Below, piece by piece: positions 30,277 to 39,557 of a stretch of 64,000 nucleotides of DNA (positions within the stretch are counted from its first letter, which is position 1; every line of letters begins with the position of its first letter). The position numbers and the translations under genes were made by a program. This DNA is from Paenibacillus tengchongensis. Its GTDB lineage: Bacteria > Bacillota > Bacilli > Paenibacillales > Paenibacillaceae. The notes under the pieces are model-generated. The model was given only the letters and a program-made list of their open reading frames with translations. It was not told the DNA's origin and ran no database searches. Location: NCBI RefSeq assembly GCF_008973665.1, contig NZ_WACP01000007.1:186001-250000 (forward strand), given 5' to 3'.

Positions 30277-31305
30277 TTAGCGCCGCTCGATCAGCTGCAA
30301 ATGGTAAGCAAGGCTTTCCAGCGTCATGGCGGTAAGCCCGGACAGGTATTCCGGCTGAATATCCTGCCTGAGGATGAGCTGCGGCATATGCTCGGCAGGA
30401 ATCTCCCGGCGGCAGGCTTCCTCAAGAGTTTTCAGCAGGTGCTCGCGGAACAAATCGCCGGTGAGCACGATGGAGACCGGATTAATAATGGCAATGATGG
30501 AGATGAGTGTCTTTACGGCGATCTCCACAAAGCCGTCCCTGGTATGCATCAGCTGCAGCTGTTCGGCGCGTGACATCCCGAAGGGAAGATAGGACACCTC
30601 GCCGCCGAAGCGGGTGCTGCCGGCAAGAATGCGCCCCTCGACAATGAAACCCGCACCGGGAAAATGATTCCGTGGGAACGTAACAATGGCCAGCGTCTTC
30701 TCCTCGTCGTAATTTTGCAGGCGGTAGAAGCCGTAAATGGTCAGATTCATGTCATTTTCAATCGTGACTTTCAGCCCGTACTTGTCTTCGAGCCGGCCTC
30801 CGAGATCCATCCCGGACAGTGCCGGAACATCACAGATACCGATAACGCCGCCGCGCGCTACCCCCGGAATCCCGATGCCGACAGCCTGGATATCGGGATA
30901 ATCTGCGATGTAACGCTCCAGCAGCGCCTCGATCGTTCCGGCATCAATTTCGGAATAAGTGAGCGTCTCTTCCATGACACTCTCGCCGAGCATATTGGCC
31001 AGCACTGCCGTGACAGCATGTATTCCGCCTTCCGTGCGCACGATCAGCAGCAGGACATAGGCATAACCGGCATTGTACTGATACTGCTTCGCCGGGCGCC
31101 CGCCGCTGAATTCGCCGGAATCGCTTTCAATGACCTCGCCCGTTTGCAGCAGCTCGTTGAGGATCGTGCTGCAGGTAGCCACGCTGAGCGTGGTCGTTCG
31201 GGCAATTGAAGCCTTGGTGGCGACCCCGAGTGACTTCAAGGTGTTTCGGACCAGCTCCACATTGATACGCTTGAGTTGAACCGTGTTATGTGTAACAGGC
31301 TGCAT
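30277..31305 (-). CDS. ROK family transcriptional regulator (zinc site lost)
   Basis: 342 residues: N-terminal winged helix (KASIARTTTLSVATCSTIL) and a ROK sugar-kinase-like domain (AVGIGIPGVA, VTIENDMNLTIYGFY). The usual ROK zinc cluster CxCGxxGCxE is absent; at that position the protein reads LPFGMSRAEQLQL. The sugar-binding site may therefore be remodelled. A promoter with a 17-bp palindrome lies just upstream (31351-31396), fitting autoregulation and control of the downstream MFS gene. AAGGAGA precedes the ATG. Confidence 0.88.
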   Translation of the reverse strand: MQPVTHNTVQLKRINVELVRNTLKSLGVATKASIARTTTLSVATCSTILNELLQTGEVIESDSGEFSGGRPAKQYQYNAGYAYVLLLIVRTEGGIHAVTAVLANMLGESVMEETLTYSEIDAGTIEALLERYIADYPDIQAVGIGIPGVARGGVIGICDVPALSGMDLGGRLEDKYGLKVTIENDMNLTIYGFYRLQNYDEEKTLAIVTFPRNHFPGAGFIVEGRILAGSTRFGGEVSYLPFGMSRAEQLQLMHTRDGFVEIAVKTLISIIAIINPVSIVLTGDLFREHLLKTLEEACRREIPAEHMPQLILRQDIQPEYLSGLTAMTLESLAYHLQLIERR

Positions 31306-31350
31306 AATCCATCTCCTTAGTCAGTCTGGTTTATTCTGTTACTTTTAATA

Positions 31351-31367
31351 ATACTTATAATAAGTAT
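31351..31367. promoter_or_regulatory. palindromic operator, probable ROK regulator site
   Basis: Perfect inverted repeat ATACTTA-TAA-TAAGTAT. It abuts the -10 element of the regulator's own promoter on the downstream side, so binding would block transcription of the ROK-MFS operon. Confidence 0.6.
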
Positions 31368-31396
31368 AAAATAGCGACCTTTCTGCCGGCTGTCAA
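31368..31396 (-). promoter_or_regulatory. sigma-A promoter of the ROK-MFS operon
   Basis: On the minus strand TTGACA (31396-31391), 17-bp spacer, TATTTT (31373-31368). A second TTGACA lies 6 bp further upstream. Confidence 0.6.
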
Positions 31397-31494
31397 TGTC
31401 AAGTTTGCAGTGCCGGCAAAGGAACCGCTAAGCGGGGGAGCCCGGAGCTGATTCAGCCAAGATACCTGGACGCCAATCTTTCCGCTGATAGAAC

Positions 31495-31524
31495 CAAAAA
31501 AGCCACTCCGCAGTGGAAGTGGCT
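31495..31524 (-). terminator. terminator of the FMN reductase gene
   Basis: On the minus strand AGCCACT/AGTGGCT stem followed by six T, 19 bp after the stop codon. Confidence 0.8.
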
Positions 31525-31542
31525 CTTTAATAAATCGCTTTA

Positions 31543-32085
31543 TTACTGCCGCAGCGTCTTCAGCGCTCCGCTCCAGGCCAGGACCTGATCCAGCATAGCG
31601 TTGACGTTGGCTTTATGCAGGTCGGCCGGCTTGAAGACCGTGCCGTTCTCGAAATCGGTGAACAGGGACAGCAGCGGGTGCACCCGTACATCGGCTACCT
31701 GCAGCTCGCCGAGAATACCGCGCAGATGCTCTGCGGCACGCACTCCGCCGCCGGATCCGTAGCTCACAATACCAGCCGCTTTATTGTTCCACTCGTCGCG
31801 CGCCGAATCCAGTGCATTCTTCAATGCACCGCTCAGGCTGTGGTTGTACTCTTGAACGATAAACACAAAGCCGTCCAGTGTGGCCAGCTTCTCCGCCCAG
31901 GCTTTGGCCGGTGCGATGTCATCGCTCTCGCCAAGCAGCGGCAGCTTGAAGTCGGCGATGTCGACAATCTCATAGTTCGCGTCTCCGCGTTCCTCGGCGA
32001 TTCCTTTGACCCATTCTCCGACCTGCGGGCTGACCCGGCCCTGACGGGTGCTTCCCAGAATAATTCCGATGTTTAATTTGCTCAT
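31543..32085 (-). CDS. NAD(P)H-dependent FMN reductase
   Basis: 180-residue flavodoxin-like protein. FMN-phosphate loop GSTRQGRVSPQVGEW near the start and the family motif QEYNHSLSGALKNALD at about residue 78, then YGSGGGVRAAEHLR. Such enzymes reduce FMN, quinones, azo dyes or metal ions; the physiological substrate is unknown. GGGAGGT is just upstream of the ATG. A clear promoter lies at 32149-32176. Confidence 0.9.
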   Translation of the reverse strand: MSKLNIGIILGSTRQGRVSPQVGEWVKGIAEERGDANYEIVDIADFKLPLLGESDDIAPAKAWAEKLATLDGFVFIVQEYNHSLSGALKNALDSARDEWNNKAAGIVSYGSGGGVRAAEHLRGILGELQVADVRVHPLLSLFTDFENGTVFKPADLHKANVNAMLDQVLAWSGALKTLRQ

Positions 32086-32148
32086 TTCGATTACCTCCCG
32101 AAAATAGGATTATTGTGGCTGTCAGTTCATTTCCTCTTGATGAAACTT

Positions 32149-32176
32149 ATTATAGCATATTACTTTTATAAAGCAA
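32149..32176 (-). promoter_or_regulatory. sigma-A promoter of the FMN reductase gene
   Basis: On the minus strand TTGCTT (32176-32171), 16-bp spacer, TATAAT (32154-32149). Confidence 0.6.
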
Positions 32177-32395
32177 GTGTAAATTTGAAACTATCATCTC
32201 TCTGTAAACCAGCTTTTTAGTAGAACGTAATTGCTTTAGGGCCGGCTGTGATTGGACCCGCTGCAGTTATGGTTTACCCGCGGGCTCAGGATTATGCTAT
32301 AAATGGATAGAAATGTTGGGCAATCTGGACTAGAATAGAAGAGCATGAACCAGCGGTTCCCCGGGAACCGGAGATATTGGAGAGGAGAGTGTCAA

Positions 32396-33334
32396 ATGAA
32401 ATACCGCAAATTGGGTGGAACCGGGCTTAAGGTCAGCGAAATCAGCCTGGGCAGTTGGTTGACGTACGGGGGCTACGTGGAGCGGGAGAATGCCGTCAAA
32501 GCCATTGAAACCGCTTACGGACTGGGCATCAATTTCTTTGATACTGCCAATGTGTACGAACGCGGAGCGGCGGAGAAGCTGCTGGGCGAGACGCTGCGCG
32601 GCTTCCCCCGCGATTCCTATGTGCTTGCCACTAAGGTATACGGCGTTATGGGCGAAGGACCGAATGACCGCGGGTTATCCCGCAAGCATATTACCGAGCA
32701 ATGCCATGCCAGCCTCAAGCGGCTGGGGGCGGACTATGTGGATCTCTATTACTGCCACCGTTTCGATCCGGATACGCCGCTGGAAGAAACGCTGCGCGCG
32801 CTGGACGATCTCGTCCGCCAGGGAAAGGTGCTGTACGTCGGTGTGAGCGAATGGACGGCGGCACAGATGACGGAGGCGCTGGCAGTAGCCGACCGCTATC
32901 TGCTCGACCGCATCGTTGTTAACCAGCCGATCTACAATATGTTTAACCGTTATATTGAGAAGGAGATTATTCCGCTCGGACAGCGCTCAGGCATCGGACA
33001 AGTGGTGTTCTCTCCGCTGGCCCAGGGCCTGCTGACCGGCAAATACAGCTCGGTGGGCGACCTTCCGCCCGACAGCCGTGCCGCCAAGCTGGAAGGGATG
33101 CGCAAGAATATTACGGAGGAGAAGCTGACGAAGGTACAGGAGCTGGCTGCCGTTGCCGGAGAACTGGACATTTCGGTCGGTAATCTGGCCCTGGCCTGGG
33201 TACTGCGCCAGGAGAACGTAGCGAGCGCGCTGGTCGGCGCAAGCCGGCCGGGGCAGGTGGAGGAGAATGTGCGGGCTTCGGGCATTGTGCTTCCGGAGGA
33301 TGTTCTGACCCGTATTGACGCGATACTCGGCTGA
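32396..33334 (+). CDS. aldo/keto reductase, Kv-beta-like
   Basis: 312-residue NADPH-dependent oxidoreductase. Catalytic tetrad candidates: Asp and Tyr in FDTANVYERG, Lys in LATKVYG, His in YYCHRFDPDTP. The segment GVSEWTAAQM and the C-terminal cofactor loop (SALVGASRPGQVEENV) match the voltage-gated channel beta-subunit-like branch. The ATG at 32396 has GAGAGGAGAG upstream; the open frame begins 17 codons earlier without support. It sits 20 bp before an NAD-dependent epimerase gene and is probably an operon with it. Confidence 0.9.
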   Translation: MKYRKLGGTGLKVSEISLGSWLTYGGYVERENAVKAIETAYGLGINFFDTANVYERGAAEKLLGETLRGFPRDSYVLATKVYGVMGEGPNDRGLSRKHITEQCHASLKRLGADYVDLYYCHRFDPDTPLEETLRALDDLVRQGKVLYVGVSEWTAAQMTEALAVADRYLLDRIVVNQPIYNMFNRYIEKEIIPLGQRSGIGQVVFSPLAQGLLTGKYSSVGDLPPDSRAAKLEGMRKNITEEKLTKVQELAAVAGELDISVGNLALAWVLRQENVASALVGASRPGQVEENVRASGIVLPEDVLTRIDAILG

Positions 33335-33354
33335 AGAGAGAGGAGCAGATACAG

Positions 33355-34377
33355 ATGAAGGTATTGTTTATCGGAGGAACGGGACTGATAAGCGAAGCGG
33401 TGTCCAAGCTGGCGGTCCGGCGCGGCATCGAGCTGTATCTGTTCAACCGCGGAGAACGCAGCGAGCATGTGCCGCATGGGGCGCAGGTGATCCAGGGAGA
33501 TATCCGTGACAGCGCCGGGGCGGCTGAAGCGCTGAAGGGGCATGAATTTGATGTCGTGGTGGACTGGATCGCGTTTACTCCCCAGCATGTGCAGCTGGAT
33601 ATTGAGCTGTTTGCCGGCAAGACCAAGCAGTATATTTTCATCAGTTCCGCTTCCGCTTATCAGAAGCCGCTGAAGCATTACCGGATTACCGAGGAGACGC
33701 CGCTCGCTAATCCGTACTGGCAGTATTCACGCGACAAAATCGCCTGCGAGCAGCTGCTGCTTGAGGTGCACCGCAACAGCGGTTTTCCGGTGACGATTGT
33801 CCGCCCGTCGCATACCTACGGCAACACCGCCATTCCGGCGGCGCTGACCAGCTGGCAGCATCCGTGGTCGCTGATCGAGCGCATCCGCAAGGGCCAGCCG
33901 CTGGTCATTCACGGAGACGGCACCTCGCTGTGGACGCTGACCCACAATACCGACTTCGCCAAAGGCTTCGTCGGCCTGCTCGGCCATCCGGACACGATCG
34001 GCGAGGCGGTTCATATCACTTCCGACGAGTCGCTGAGCTGGAATCAAATTTATGCCGCTATCGGCGAGGCGGCGGGCCGGGAGCCGAAGGTGGTGCATAT
34101 GTCCACCGACTTCATCGCGGCCCATACACCCGCAGGAACGGCGGACGGGCTGATCGGGGACCAGGCGGTCAGCGCCGTGTTCGACAACAGCAAGCTCAAG
34201 CGGCTGGTGCCGGATTACGAGGCGGTTGTGCCGTTTGCCGAGGGAATCAAGCAGTCGGTGCTGTGGTTCGAGAACCATCCGCAGCTGCGTACGGCCGACC
34301 CGGCCTGGTCCGCCATGCTGGATGCGCTGATCAGCAAGCATGGGGTGGATGCCAAGCTGCTGTCTTATTATGTATAG
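33355..34377 (+). CDS. NAD-dependent epimerase/dehydratase family protein
   Basis: 340-residue extended SDR. Rossmann motif LFIGGTGLISEAV at the N-terminus, active-site serine region ISSASAY and the YxxxK pair in YSRDK. It resembles the isoflavone-reductase or mRNA-binding-like branch of bacterial SDRs, so epimerase activity is not certain. GAGAGAGGAG precedes the ATG. Paired with the upstream aldo/keto reductase. Confidence 0.85.
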   Translation: MKVLFIGGTGLISEAVSKLAVRRGIELYLFNRGERSEHVPHGAQVIQGDIRDSAGAAEALKGHEFDVVVDWIAFTPQHVQLDIELFAGKTKQYIFISSASAYQKPLKHYRITEETPLANPYWQYSRDKIACEQLLLEVHRNSGFPVTIVRPSHTYGNTAIPAALTSWQHPWSLIERIRKGQPLVIHGDGTSLWTLTHNTDFAKGFVGLLGHPDTIGEAVHITSDESLSWNQIYAAIGEAAGREPKVVHMSTDFIAAHTPAGTADGLIGDQAVSAVFDNSKLKRLVPDYEAVVPFAEGIKQSVLWFENHPQLRTADPAWSAMLDALISKHGVDAKLLSYYV

Positions 34378-34412
34378 GATAAGCTTGCCCGGAGCATAGA
34401 AGGGTATGGGGA

Positions 34413-34446
34413 AGACGGCGGTCCGCTGCAGGACGGCCGTCTTTTT
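34413..34446 (+). terminator. terminator of the AKR-epimerase operon
   Basis: AGACGGC/GCCGTCT stem, 16-base loop, then TTTTT. Confidence 0.8.
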
Positions 34447-34559
34447 GCTGATCAGGGGAAAGGCACCACGCGCCGTACGGGCTGCAAGCATTAGACATGA
34501 ATCAAGGTTTCCTGAATATACTCTCACTACCGAAATACCTTGACAAAGGAGTCCTGGCC

Positions 34560-35222
34560 ATGCCGACACACCCGTATGTCTCGCGTTTTTTTGTTACGGA
34601 CGATGCCCGCCGCGACAAGCTGGTCTTTGATCTGCCGGAATCCTGGTGGAGCAGGCCCTATGAATATGCCTGGTGCACCAACTTTGTTTCGCCCCATGAT
34701 GCCGTGCTCGATGCCGCCTGCGGCATCTCCCATCCGCTCAAGTTCTATCTCGCAGGCTTCTCCAGCGAGGTATACGCCTGTGATCTCGATGCCCGGATAT
34801 TATCCTGGGACGCTGTGCTCCAGGAGATTGCCGACGATATCGGCCTGGAAGCGGCCGCCCGGGTAAAGGCAAGGCAGCGCGACCGCCTGCATCTGGCTCA
34901 GGCTGATCTTACGGAGCTGCCTTATGCCGATGAGAGCTTTGACACTATATTCTGCATCTCGGTGCTGGAGCATCTCACTCCTGCCGATGCTGTGCTGGCC
35001 GTGCGGGAGTTTCACCGGACCTTGAACGACGAAGGGCTGCTTGTACTGACCTTTGACTATCCTACGGTCAATCTGGAGCAGATGAACGGCGTACTGCTGC
35101 AGGCCGGCTTTCAGTACTGGGGTGAGACGGATTTCACGCTGCCGGAGAATGCCGTGCGCACGGAGGACTGGGGAGGACTTCATTGCTTCCGCGCTGTCTT
35201 GAAGAAAGCCCCGCGGATATAA
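34560..35222 (+). CDS. class I SAM-dependent methyltransferase
   Basis: 220 residues. Motif I VLDAACGISHPLKFYLA, acidic motif II VYACDLD, and post-I motif FDTIFCISVLEHLTPADAV typical of Methyltransf_11-type enzymes. Substrate unknown. AAAGGAG is 8 bp before the ATG at 34560; an upstream in-frame ATG at 34497 has no such site. It stands alone between a terminator and the CapA-like gene. Confidence 0.85.
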   Translation: MPTHPYVSRFFVTDDARRDKLVFDLPESWWSRPYEYAWCTNFVSPHDAVLDAACGISHPLKFYLAGFSSEVYACDLDARILSWDAVLQEIADDIGLEAAARVKARQRDRLHLAQADLTELPYADESFDTIFCISVLEHLTPADAVLAVREFHRTLNDEGLLVLTFDYPTVNLEQMNGVLLQAGFQYWGETDFTLPENAVRTEDWGGLHCFRAVLKKAPRI

Positions 35223-35333
35223 CCTGCAAAGGTACGAAATAACAATGCGGCAATATGCAGGACTTTATGCCCTTCATCCTGAATTTGTCCTCTATTATAG
35301 TAGAGAAAAACAATATAAAGGGGAACGCGTACT

Positions 35334-36365
35334 TTGCGTAAAGGGGTTATCCTACTGATTCTCATTCTGTTGCTTGCTCCGGCACCGGGCGCATCCGGCG
35401 CCAAAGCGCCCGGTGTGCAGGAAGACATTACGCTGGCCTTCGCCGGCGACATTCTGCTGGACGGCTTTGTCGGTGAGCAGATCGCCAGATACGGGGTGAA
35501 ATTTCCGTTTCTGAAAGTGGCTCCCGCCTTGCAGCAGGTGGATCTGGCTTTCGCCAATCTGGAGACGCCGGTCTCCACCAAAGGCAAGCCCGCAGACAAA
35601 AGCTTTGTCTTCCGCTCCCGGCCGGCCACGCTTGCAGGGCTGGTGTACGCCGGCATTGACGGGGTGACGCTGGCCAACAATCATATTCTAGACTACGGGC
35701 CGGAGGCTATGCTCGACACCTTGAGTTACCTGGATCAATACAAGCTCGGCTATACGGGGGCGGGTCAGAACCGCGAAGCGGCTTTCACGCCCTACACTAA
35801 AGAGATCAAGGGCAAGAGAGTTGCCGTGCTCGGCGCCAGCCGCGTGCTGTCCGGCCCCTCCTGGCATGCCGGAGCGAAGAGTCCGGGTGCGGCGTCCGCC
35901 TATTCGCCGGAACCGCTGCTTAGTGCAATCCGCAAATCGGCCACAGACAATGACTACACCATTGTTTACATGCACTGGAATGAGGAATTTCAGGATCATC
36001 CCCTGAAGGAATCGCGGACGCTGGCCAAGCAGATGATTGACAGCGGAGCGGATATCATTCTCGGGGCGCACAGCCACACGCTGATGGGGATCGAATATTA
36101 TAAGCATAAGCCGATTTATTATTCGCTCGGCAACTTTGTGTTCAACCGTTCCACCCGAGGCGGCGAGAAGACCGTGCACTCCATGCTCCTGCGCTTCAAG
36201 ATCAGCGGAGACAAGCTGACCGCGAAGATTACGCCGGTCAAGATCACCGGCGGGCAGCCGAACCTGATGGGGACGGCGTACAATAAAGAAACGTTCGCCC
36301 TGCTGAACCGCCTGTCCTACAATGCCAAGGTCGGGGCTGACGGCACGGTGTCGGAGAAGCTGTAG
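35334..36365 (+). CDS. CapA-like metallophosphatase family protein
   Basis: 343 residues with a signal peptide (RKGVILLILILLLAPAPGASG). The CapA fold is marked by LAFAGDILLDGFVG, FANLETPVS, GVTLANNHILDYG, YMHWNEEF and ILGAHSHTLMG ending in YYSLGNFVFN. CapA proteins act at the cell surface in poly-gamma-glutamate capsule assembly, but no pgs/cap genes are nearby, so a capsule role is only a family label. The start is TTG with AAAGGGG about 10 bp upstream. Confidence 0.85.
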   Translation: MRKGVILLILILLLAPAPGASGAKAPGVQEDITLAFAGDILLDGFVGEQIARYGVKFPFLKVAPALQQVDLAFANLETPVSTKGKPADKSFVFRSRPATLAGLVYAGIDGVTLANNHILDYGPEAMLDTLSYLDQYKLGYTGAGQNREAAFTPYTKEIKGKRVAVLGASRVLSGPSWHAGAKSPGAASAYSPEPLLSAIRKSATDNDYTIVYMHWNEEFQDHPLKESRTLAKQMIDSGADIILGAHSHTLMGIEYYKHKPIYYSLGNFVFNRSTRGGEKTVHSMLLRFKISGDKLTAKITPVKITGGQPNLMGTAYNKETFALLNRLSYNAKVGADGTVSEKL

Positions 36366-36435
36366 CGCTCAGACGAGCAATGAAGGCCAAGGGAGATAGA
36401 CCTGGTAGCGGCTGGTCCGCATAACACATGAATTG

Positions 36436-36477
36436 AAGGGACCCGTGTCCGGGAATACCGGAATGGGTTCCTTCTTA
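36436..36477 (+). terminator. probable terminator after the CapA-like gene
   Basis: AAGGGACCC pairs with GGGTTCCTT (one wobble), with inner CCGG/CCGG; the T run is weak. Confidence 0.5.
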
Positions 36478-36632
36478 TGTTCGGGCTGCGTAGCACCTGC
36501 TGCACGCCTGGCAGTTAGCGGTAAAAAACGCGTATAACGGTACAATACCGGGAAGGGGCAGGATCACTTGTGCTAATCTATATCCATACCCGTAAGCCAC
36601 ATTAACACATCCGAACAGAAAGGGTCAGTCCC

Positions 36633-37520
36633 ATGATGATATGCAGCACAGAATATAAAGATAAAGCGGCTTACCGGACAAGCTTCAACAAGCTTGCCGG
36701 TATGGTCTTCGGTCTTGATTTTGAAGAGTGGTATCAAAGAGGCTGCTGGGATGAGCGCTATATCTGCCATTCCATCGCCGAAGGCGGAGAGATTATCGCC
36801 AATGTATCTGCGAGCAAGCTGGATCTTGTCGTCAGCGGACAGACCCGCCGCGCCGTCCAGATCGGCACGGTGATGACCCACCCGGATCACCGGGGACAAG
36901 GCTATGCCGCCTGTCTCATGCAGCAGGTGCTGGACACCTATGCCGATACCTGTGATTTCGTCTACTTGTTTGCCAACCGCAGTGTGCTGGATTTCTATCC
37001 CCGGTTCGGATTCAGCCCGGTGAAGACTACCGAATATGAGATGGAAGCGCCGGCGGAGACGGGCCGGAGTGTTATTTCCGCGAAGCCGGACAAGCTGGAT
37101 ATTACTTCAGCGTCGGGCTTCGGCTTGCTTCAGCAGATGCTGGCAGTAAGCCGGCCCGTCTCGGACAGACTGGGTGTAGTGAACAATACCGGATTATTCG
37201 CTTTTTATGCCATGAGCGTTTTTCCCGGATCGCTTTATTACTGGGCGGAGCAGGAGACGGTTGTCGTGGCCGGACATGAAGGGGAGACACTTCATCTATA
37301 TGATGTCGTGAGCCCGGCACCGGTCCGGCTGGAGAAGCTGCTGCCCGCCCTGTGTACCGGCGGGACGAAGAAGATCCGTTTTCACTTTACCCCCGACTCG
37401 CTGCTGGACCGTGCATATCCGGTTGAGTCCGGGGATGCCGGTGAAGTCTTGTTCGCAAGACCCGGCCGGGAGCTGGACGCCATTGCGCCAGTCTGCTATC
37501 CGAAGCTGGCACAGGCCTAA
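36633..37520 (+). CDS. GNAT family acetyltransferase, Eis-like architecture
   Basis: 295 residues. The N-terminal GNAT domain has motif A in IGTVMTHPDHRGQGYAACLM (RGQGYA binds acetyl-CoA) and a following NRSVLDFYPRFGF segment. A C-terminal half of about 150 residues (second GNAT-like and sterol-carrier-like region) makes it longer than simple GNATs and similar in plan to Eis-type enzymes. Substrate unknown. It ends near a strong shared terminator. Confidence 0.8.
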   Translation: MMICSTEYKDKAAYRTSFNKLAGMVFGLDFEEWYQRGCWDERYICHSIAEGGEIIANVSASKLDLVVSGQTRRAVQIGTVMTHPDHRGQGYAACLMQQVLDTYADTCDFVYLFANRSVLDFYPRFGFSPVKTTEYEMEAPAETGRSVISAKPDKLDITSASGFGLLQQMLAVSRPVSDRLGVVNNTGLFAFYAMSVFPGSLYYWAEQETVVVAGHEGETLHLYDVVSPAPVRLEKLLPALCTGGTKKIRFHFTPDSLLDRAYPVESGDAGEVLFARPGRELDAIAPVCYPKLAQA

Positions 37521-37548
37521 ATGCCGGAAGCCCGCCGGCTACATAACA

Positions 37549-37596
37549 AGGGATGCTCCGCCAAGCCTGAAACCTTGGGCTTGGCGGAGCATCCCT
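37549..37596. terminator. strong bidirectional hairpin
   Basis: AGGGATGCTCCGCCAAGCC pairs with the matching arm ending at 37596. It separates the GNAT gene from the convergent sugar permease operon. Confidence 0.75.
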
Positions 37597-37603
37597 ATTT
37601 GTG

Positions 37604-38440
37604 TTAGCCTTTGACGGCGCCGGCGACAACGCCCTTGACGATATATTTCTGCAGGAAGATGAAGACGACGATCGACGGCAGCACAGCCATTACCATGGCG
37701 GTCATTGCATATTGCCAGTCGGAGGTATACTGTCCGACGAAGGTATAAGCGGCGAGCGTCAGCGTCTTGGTCGTCGGCGAACCGTTAACCATCAGCAGCG
37801 GGAGCAGGAAGTCGTTCCAGATCCACATCACGTCGATGATGACGATCGTCGTTGTGACCGATTTCAGCAGCGGGAAGATGACGCTGAAGAAGAGTCGGAA
37901 CCCGGAAGCGCCGTCAATTGTGGCGCTTTCGTCGATTTCCAGCGGGATGCCCTTGACGAAGCCGTGATAGATGAAGACGGCCAGCGGGGCGCCGAAGCCC
38001 CAGTACAGCAGGCCGAGGCCCCAGGTGCTTTCCGACAGGTTCAGATTCTTGGCCGTCTGCAGCACGGTCAGCATGATCGACTGGAACGGAATCAGCATCG
38101 GCATAATGCAGATGAAGTAGATAATTCCGCTGAACCGCGATTTGGTCCGCGCCAGCTTATAAGCGGCGATGGAGGAGACCAGGATGATCCCCAGCAGGCC
38201 CAGGCCGGTGATGATGAAGTTGTTCAGGAACAGGCGCGGGTAGTTGATGAAATTCCACACATAGGAATAGTTGCTGAATTGAAGCTTTTGCGGGAGAGCG
38301 ATGACGTCGGTCATGACCTCGCCGAAGCTTTTGAACGAATTGATAACGGTCAGGAACAGCGGATACAGGAACAGGAGCGACAGAAGCACGAGTACGACTT
38401 CGAGAACAATCCGGCCTGCCTTGTTGTTGGTATTTGTCAT
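37604..38440 (-). CDS. carbohydrate ABC permease, MalG type
   Basis: 278-residue inner membrane subunit with six helices and the EAA loop PLEIDESATIDGASGFRLFF that docks the ATPase. It is the second gene of a two-permease operon; its ATG overlaps the MalF-type stop by one base (TAATG). No ATPase is encoded, as usual for CUT1 importers that share an MsmX-type ATPase. Context with a GH36 enzyme suggests alpha-galactosides. Confidence 0.92.
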   Translation of the reverse strand: MTNTNNKAGRIVLEVVLVLLSLLFLYPLFLTVINSFKSFGEVMTDVIALPQKLQFSNYSYVWNFINYPRLFLNNFIITGLGLLGIILVSSIAAYKLARTKSRFSGIIYFICIMPMLIPFQSIMLTVLQTAKNLNLSESTWGLGLLYWGFGAPLAVFIYHGFVKGIPLEIDESATIDGASGFRLFFSVIFPLLKSVTTTIVIIDVMWIWNDFLLPLLMVNGSPTTKTLTLAAYTFVGQYTSDWQYAMTAMVMAVLPSIVVFIFLQKYIVKGVVAGAVKG

Positions 38441-39330
38441 TATGCCTCAACCTCTCTTCGCTTAAAGAACGTAAGCTGGATGACCGTGACGATCAGGACG
38501 GCGACGAACAGAATGAGCGCTTTGGCCGTACCGTAGCCGTACAGGTTGTTCTGGAAGGTGTCGCGGTAAATATCGTAGGCAATACTGTAAGTAGTTCCGC
38601 CCGGACCGCCGCCGGTCAGCGACAGGATCACGTCGAACACCTTGATCGAGTTGGTCAGCGCCATGAATACCGAGATCGTAATGGATGGTGCGAGCAGCGG
38701 CAGGGTGATACTGAAGAAGCGGCGGATGGCGCCTGCCCCGTCTACCGTAGCGGCCTCCTTCAGATCATCCGGTACGGATTGCAGACCGGCGATATAGATG
38801 ACCAGGTAGAACCCGATAGACTGCCAGATTGAAACGCCCAGAATCGAGATGAAGGCGAGTCCCGGCGTACCCAGCCAGCTGAGATCGAAGATCCCCCAGC
38901 CTGTGCTTTCGCCCAAAGAGTTGAAGCCCTGCATGAAGATGAACTTCCAGATGAAGCCGACAATGACCAAGCTGAGAATGTAAGGAATGAAGAACGCCGC
39001 TCTCAGCCAGTTGGTCGTCTTCAGCTTCATATCGAGCAGAACAGCCAGCAGTATGGCCAGTACGTTGACGATAATGATATACAGAACCGCATATTTGATC
39101 GTAAACCAGGCGGAGCTGGAGAAGGCCGCGTCACCCGTAAAAATCTGCTTGAAATTGTCCAGCCCGACAAACGTCGGATGCTTGGAAATCCCGTTCCATT
39201 TGGTCATGGAATAACGGATGGTCATGGCAAAGGGAATGTAAAATGCCACTGCGACACAGATCAGGACCGGGAGGGTGAATAACCCGAATTCTGTTTTGTC
39301 GCGCCATTTTCTGCCGAGTGATTTGAACAT
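38440..39330 (-). CDS. carbohydrate ABC permease, MalF type
   Basis: 296-residue permease with six membrane helices and the EAA loop PDDLKEAATVDGAGAIRRFF. The ATG at 39330 has AGAGGTG upstream; the frame opens 17 codons earlier. It is first in the minus-strand permease pair and is divergent from the sensor kinase operon through overlapping promoters. It likely works with the lipoprotein encoded at 43152. Confidence 0.92.
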   Translation of the reverse strand: MFKSLGRKWRDKTEFGLFTLPVLICVAVAFYIPFAMTIRYSMTKWNGISKHPTFVGLDNFKQIFTGDAAFSSSAWFTIKYAVLYIIIVNVLAILLAVLLDMKLKTTNWLRAAFFIPYILSLVIVGFIWKFIFMQGFNSLGESTGWGIFDLSWLGTPGLAFISILGVSIWQSIGFYLVIYIAGLQSVPDDLKEAATVDGAGAIRRFFSITLPLLAPSITISVFMALTNSIKVFDVILSLTGGGPGGTTYSIAYDIYRDTFQNNLYGYGTAKALILFVAVLIVTVIQLTFFKRREVEA

Positions 39331-39406
39331 GGTTGCACCTCTTCTTGGTTTGTAGGGTGGAATTGTGGCCCTGCTTGCCACACATAACCATTCCGGTTAG
39401 TCTATA

Positions 39407-39435
39407 TTGTGTATTATAGAGCAGGCCCCTATACT
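39407..39435 (+). promoter_or_regulatory. candidate sigma-A promoter for the kinase-regulator operon
   Basis: TTGTGT (39407-39412), 17-bp spacer, TATACT (39430-39435). It overlaps a promoter on the opposite strand. Confidence 0.5.
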
Positions 39436-39440
39436 CAAAA
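39413..39440 (-). promoter_or_regulatory. candidate sigma-A promoter for the permease operon
   Basis: On the minus strand TTTTGA (39440-39435), 16-bp spacer, TATAAT (39418-39413). It shares nearly all its bases with the opposing plus-strand promoter. Confidence 0.45.
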
Positions 39441-39557
39441 ATGGATTTAAGAGTACAGTTAGGGGTAAAAAGGTGAACTGAAAAAAGCGTTATCATTATT
39501 CCCGGAAGGAAGGGGCGGCTGGACATCAAAACAACATTACGGGGAATCTTCGAGTCC

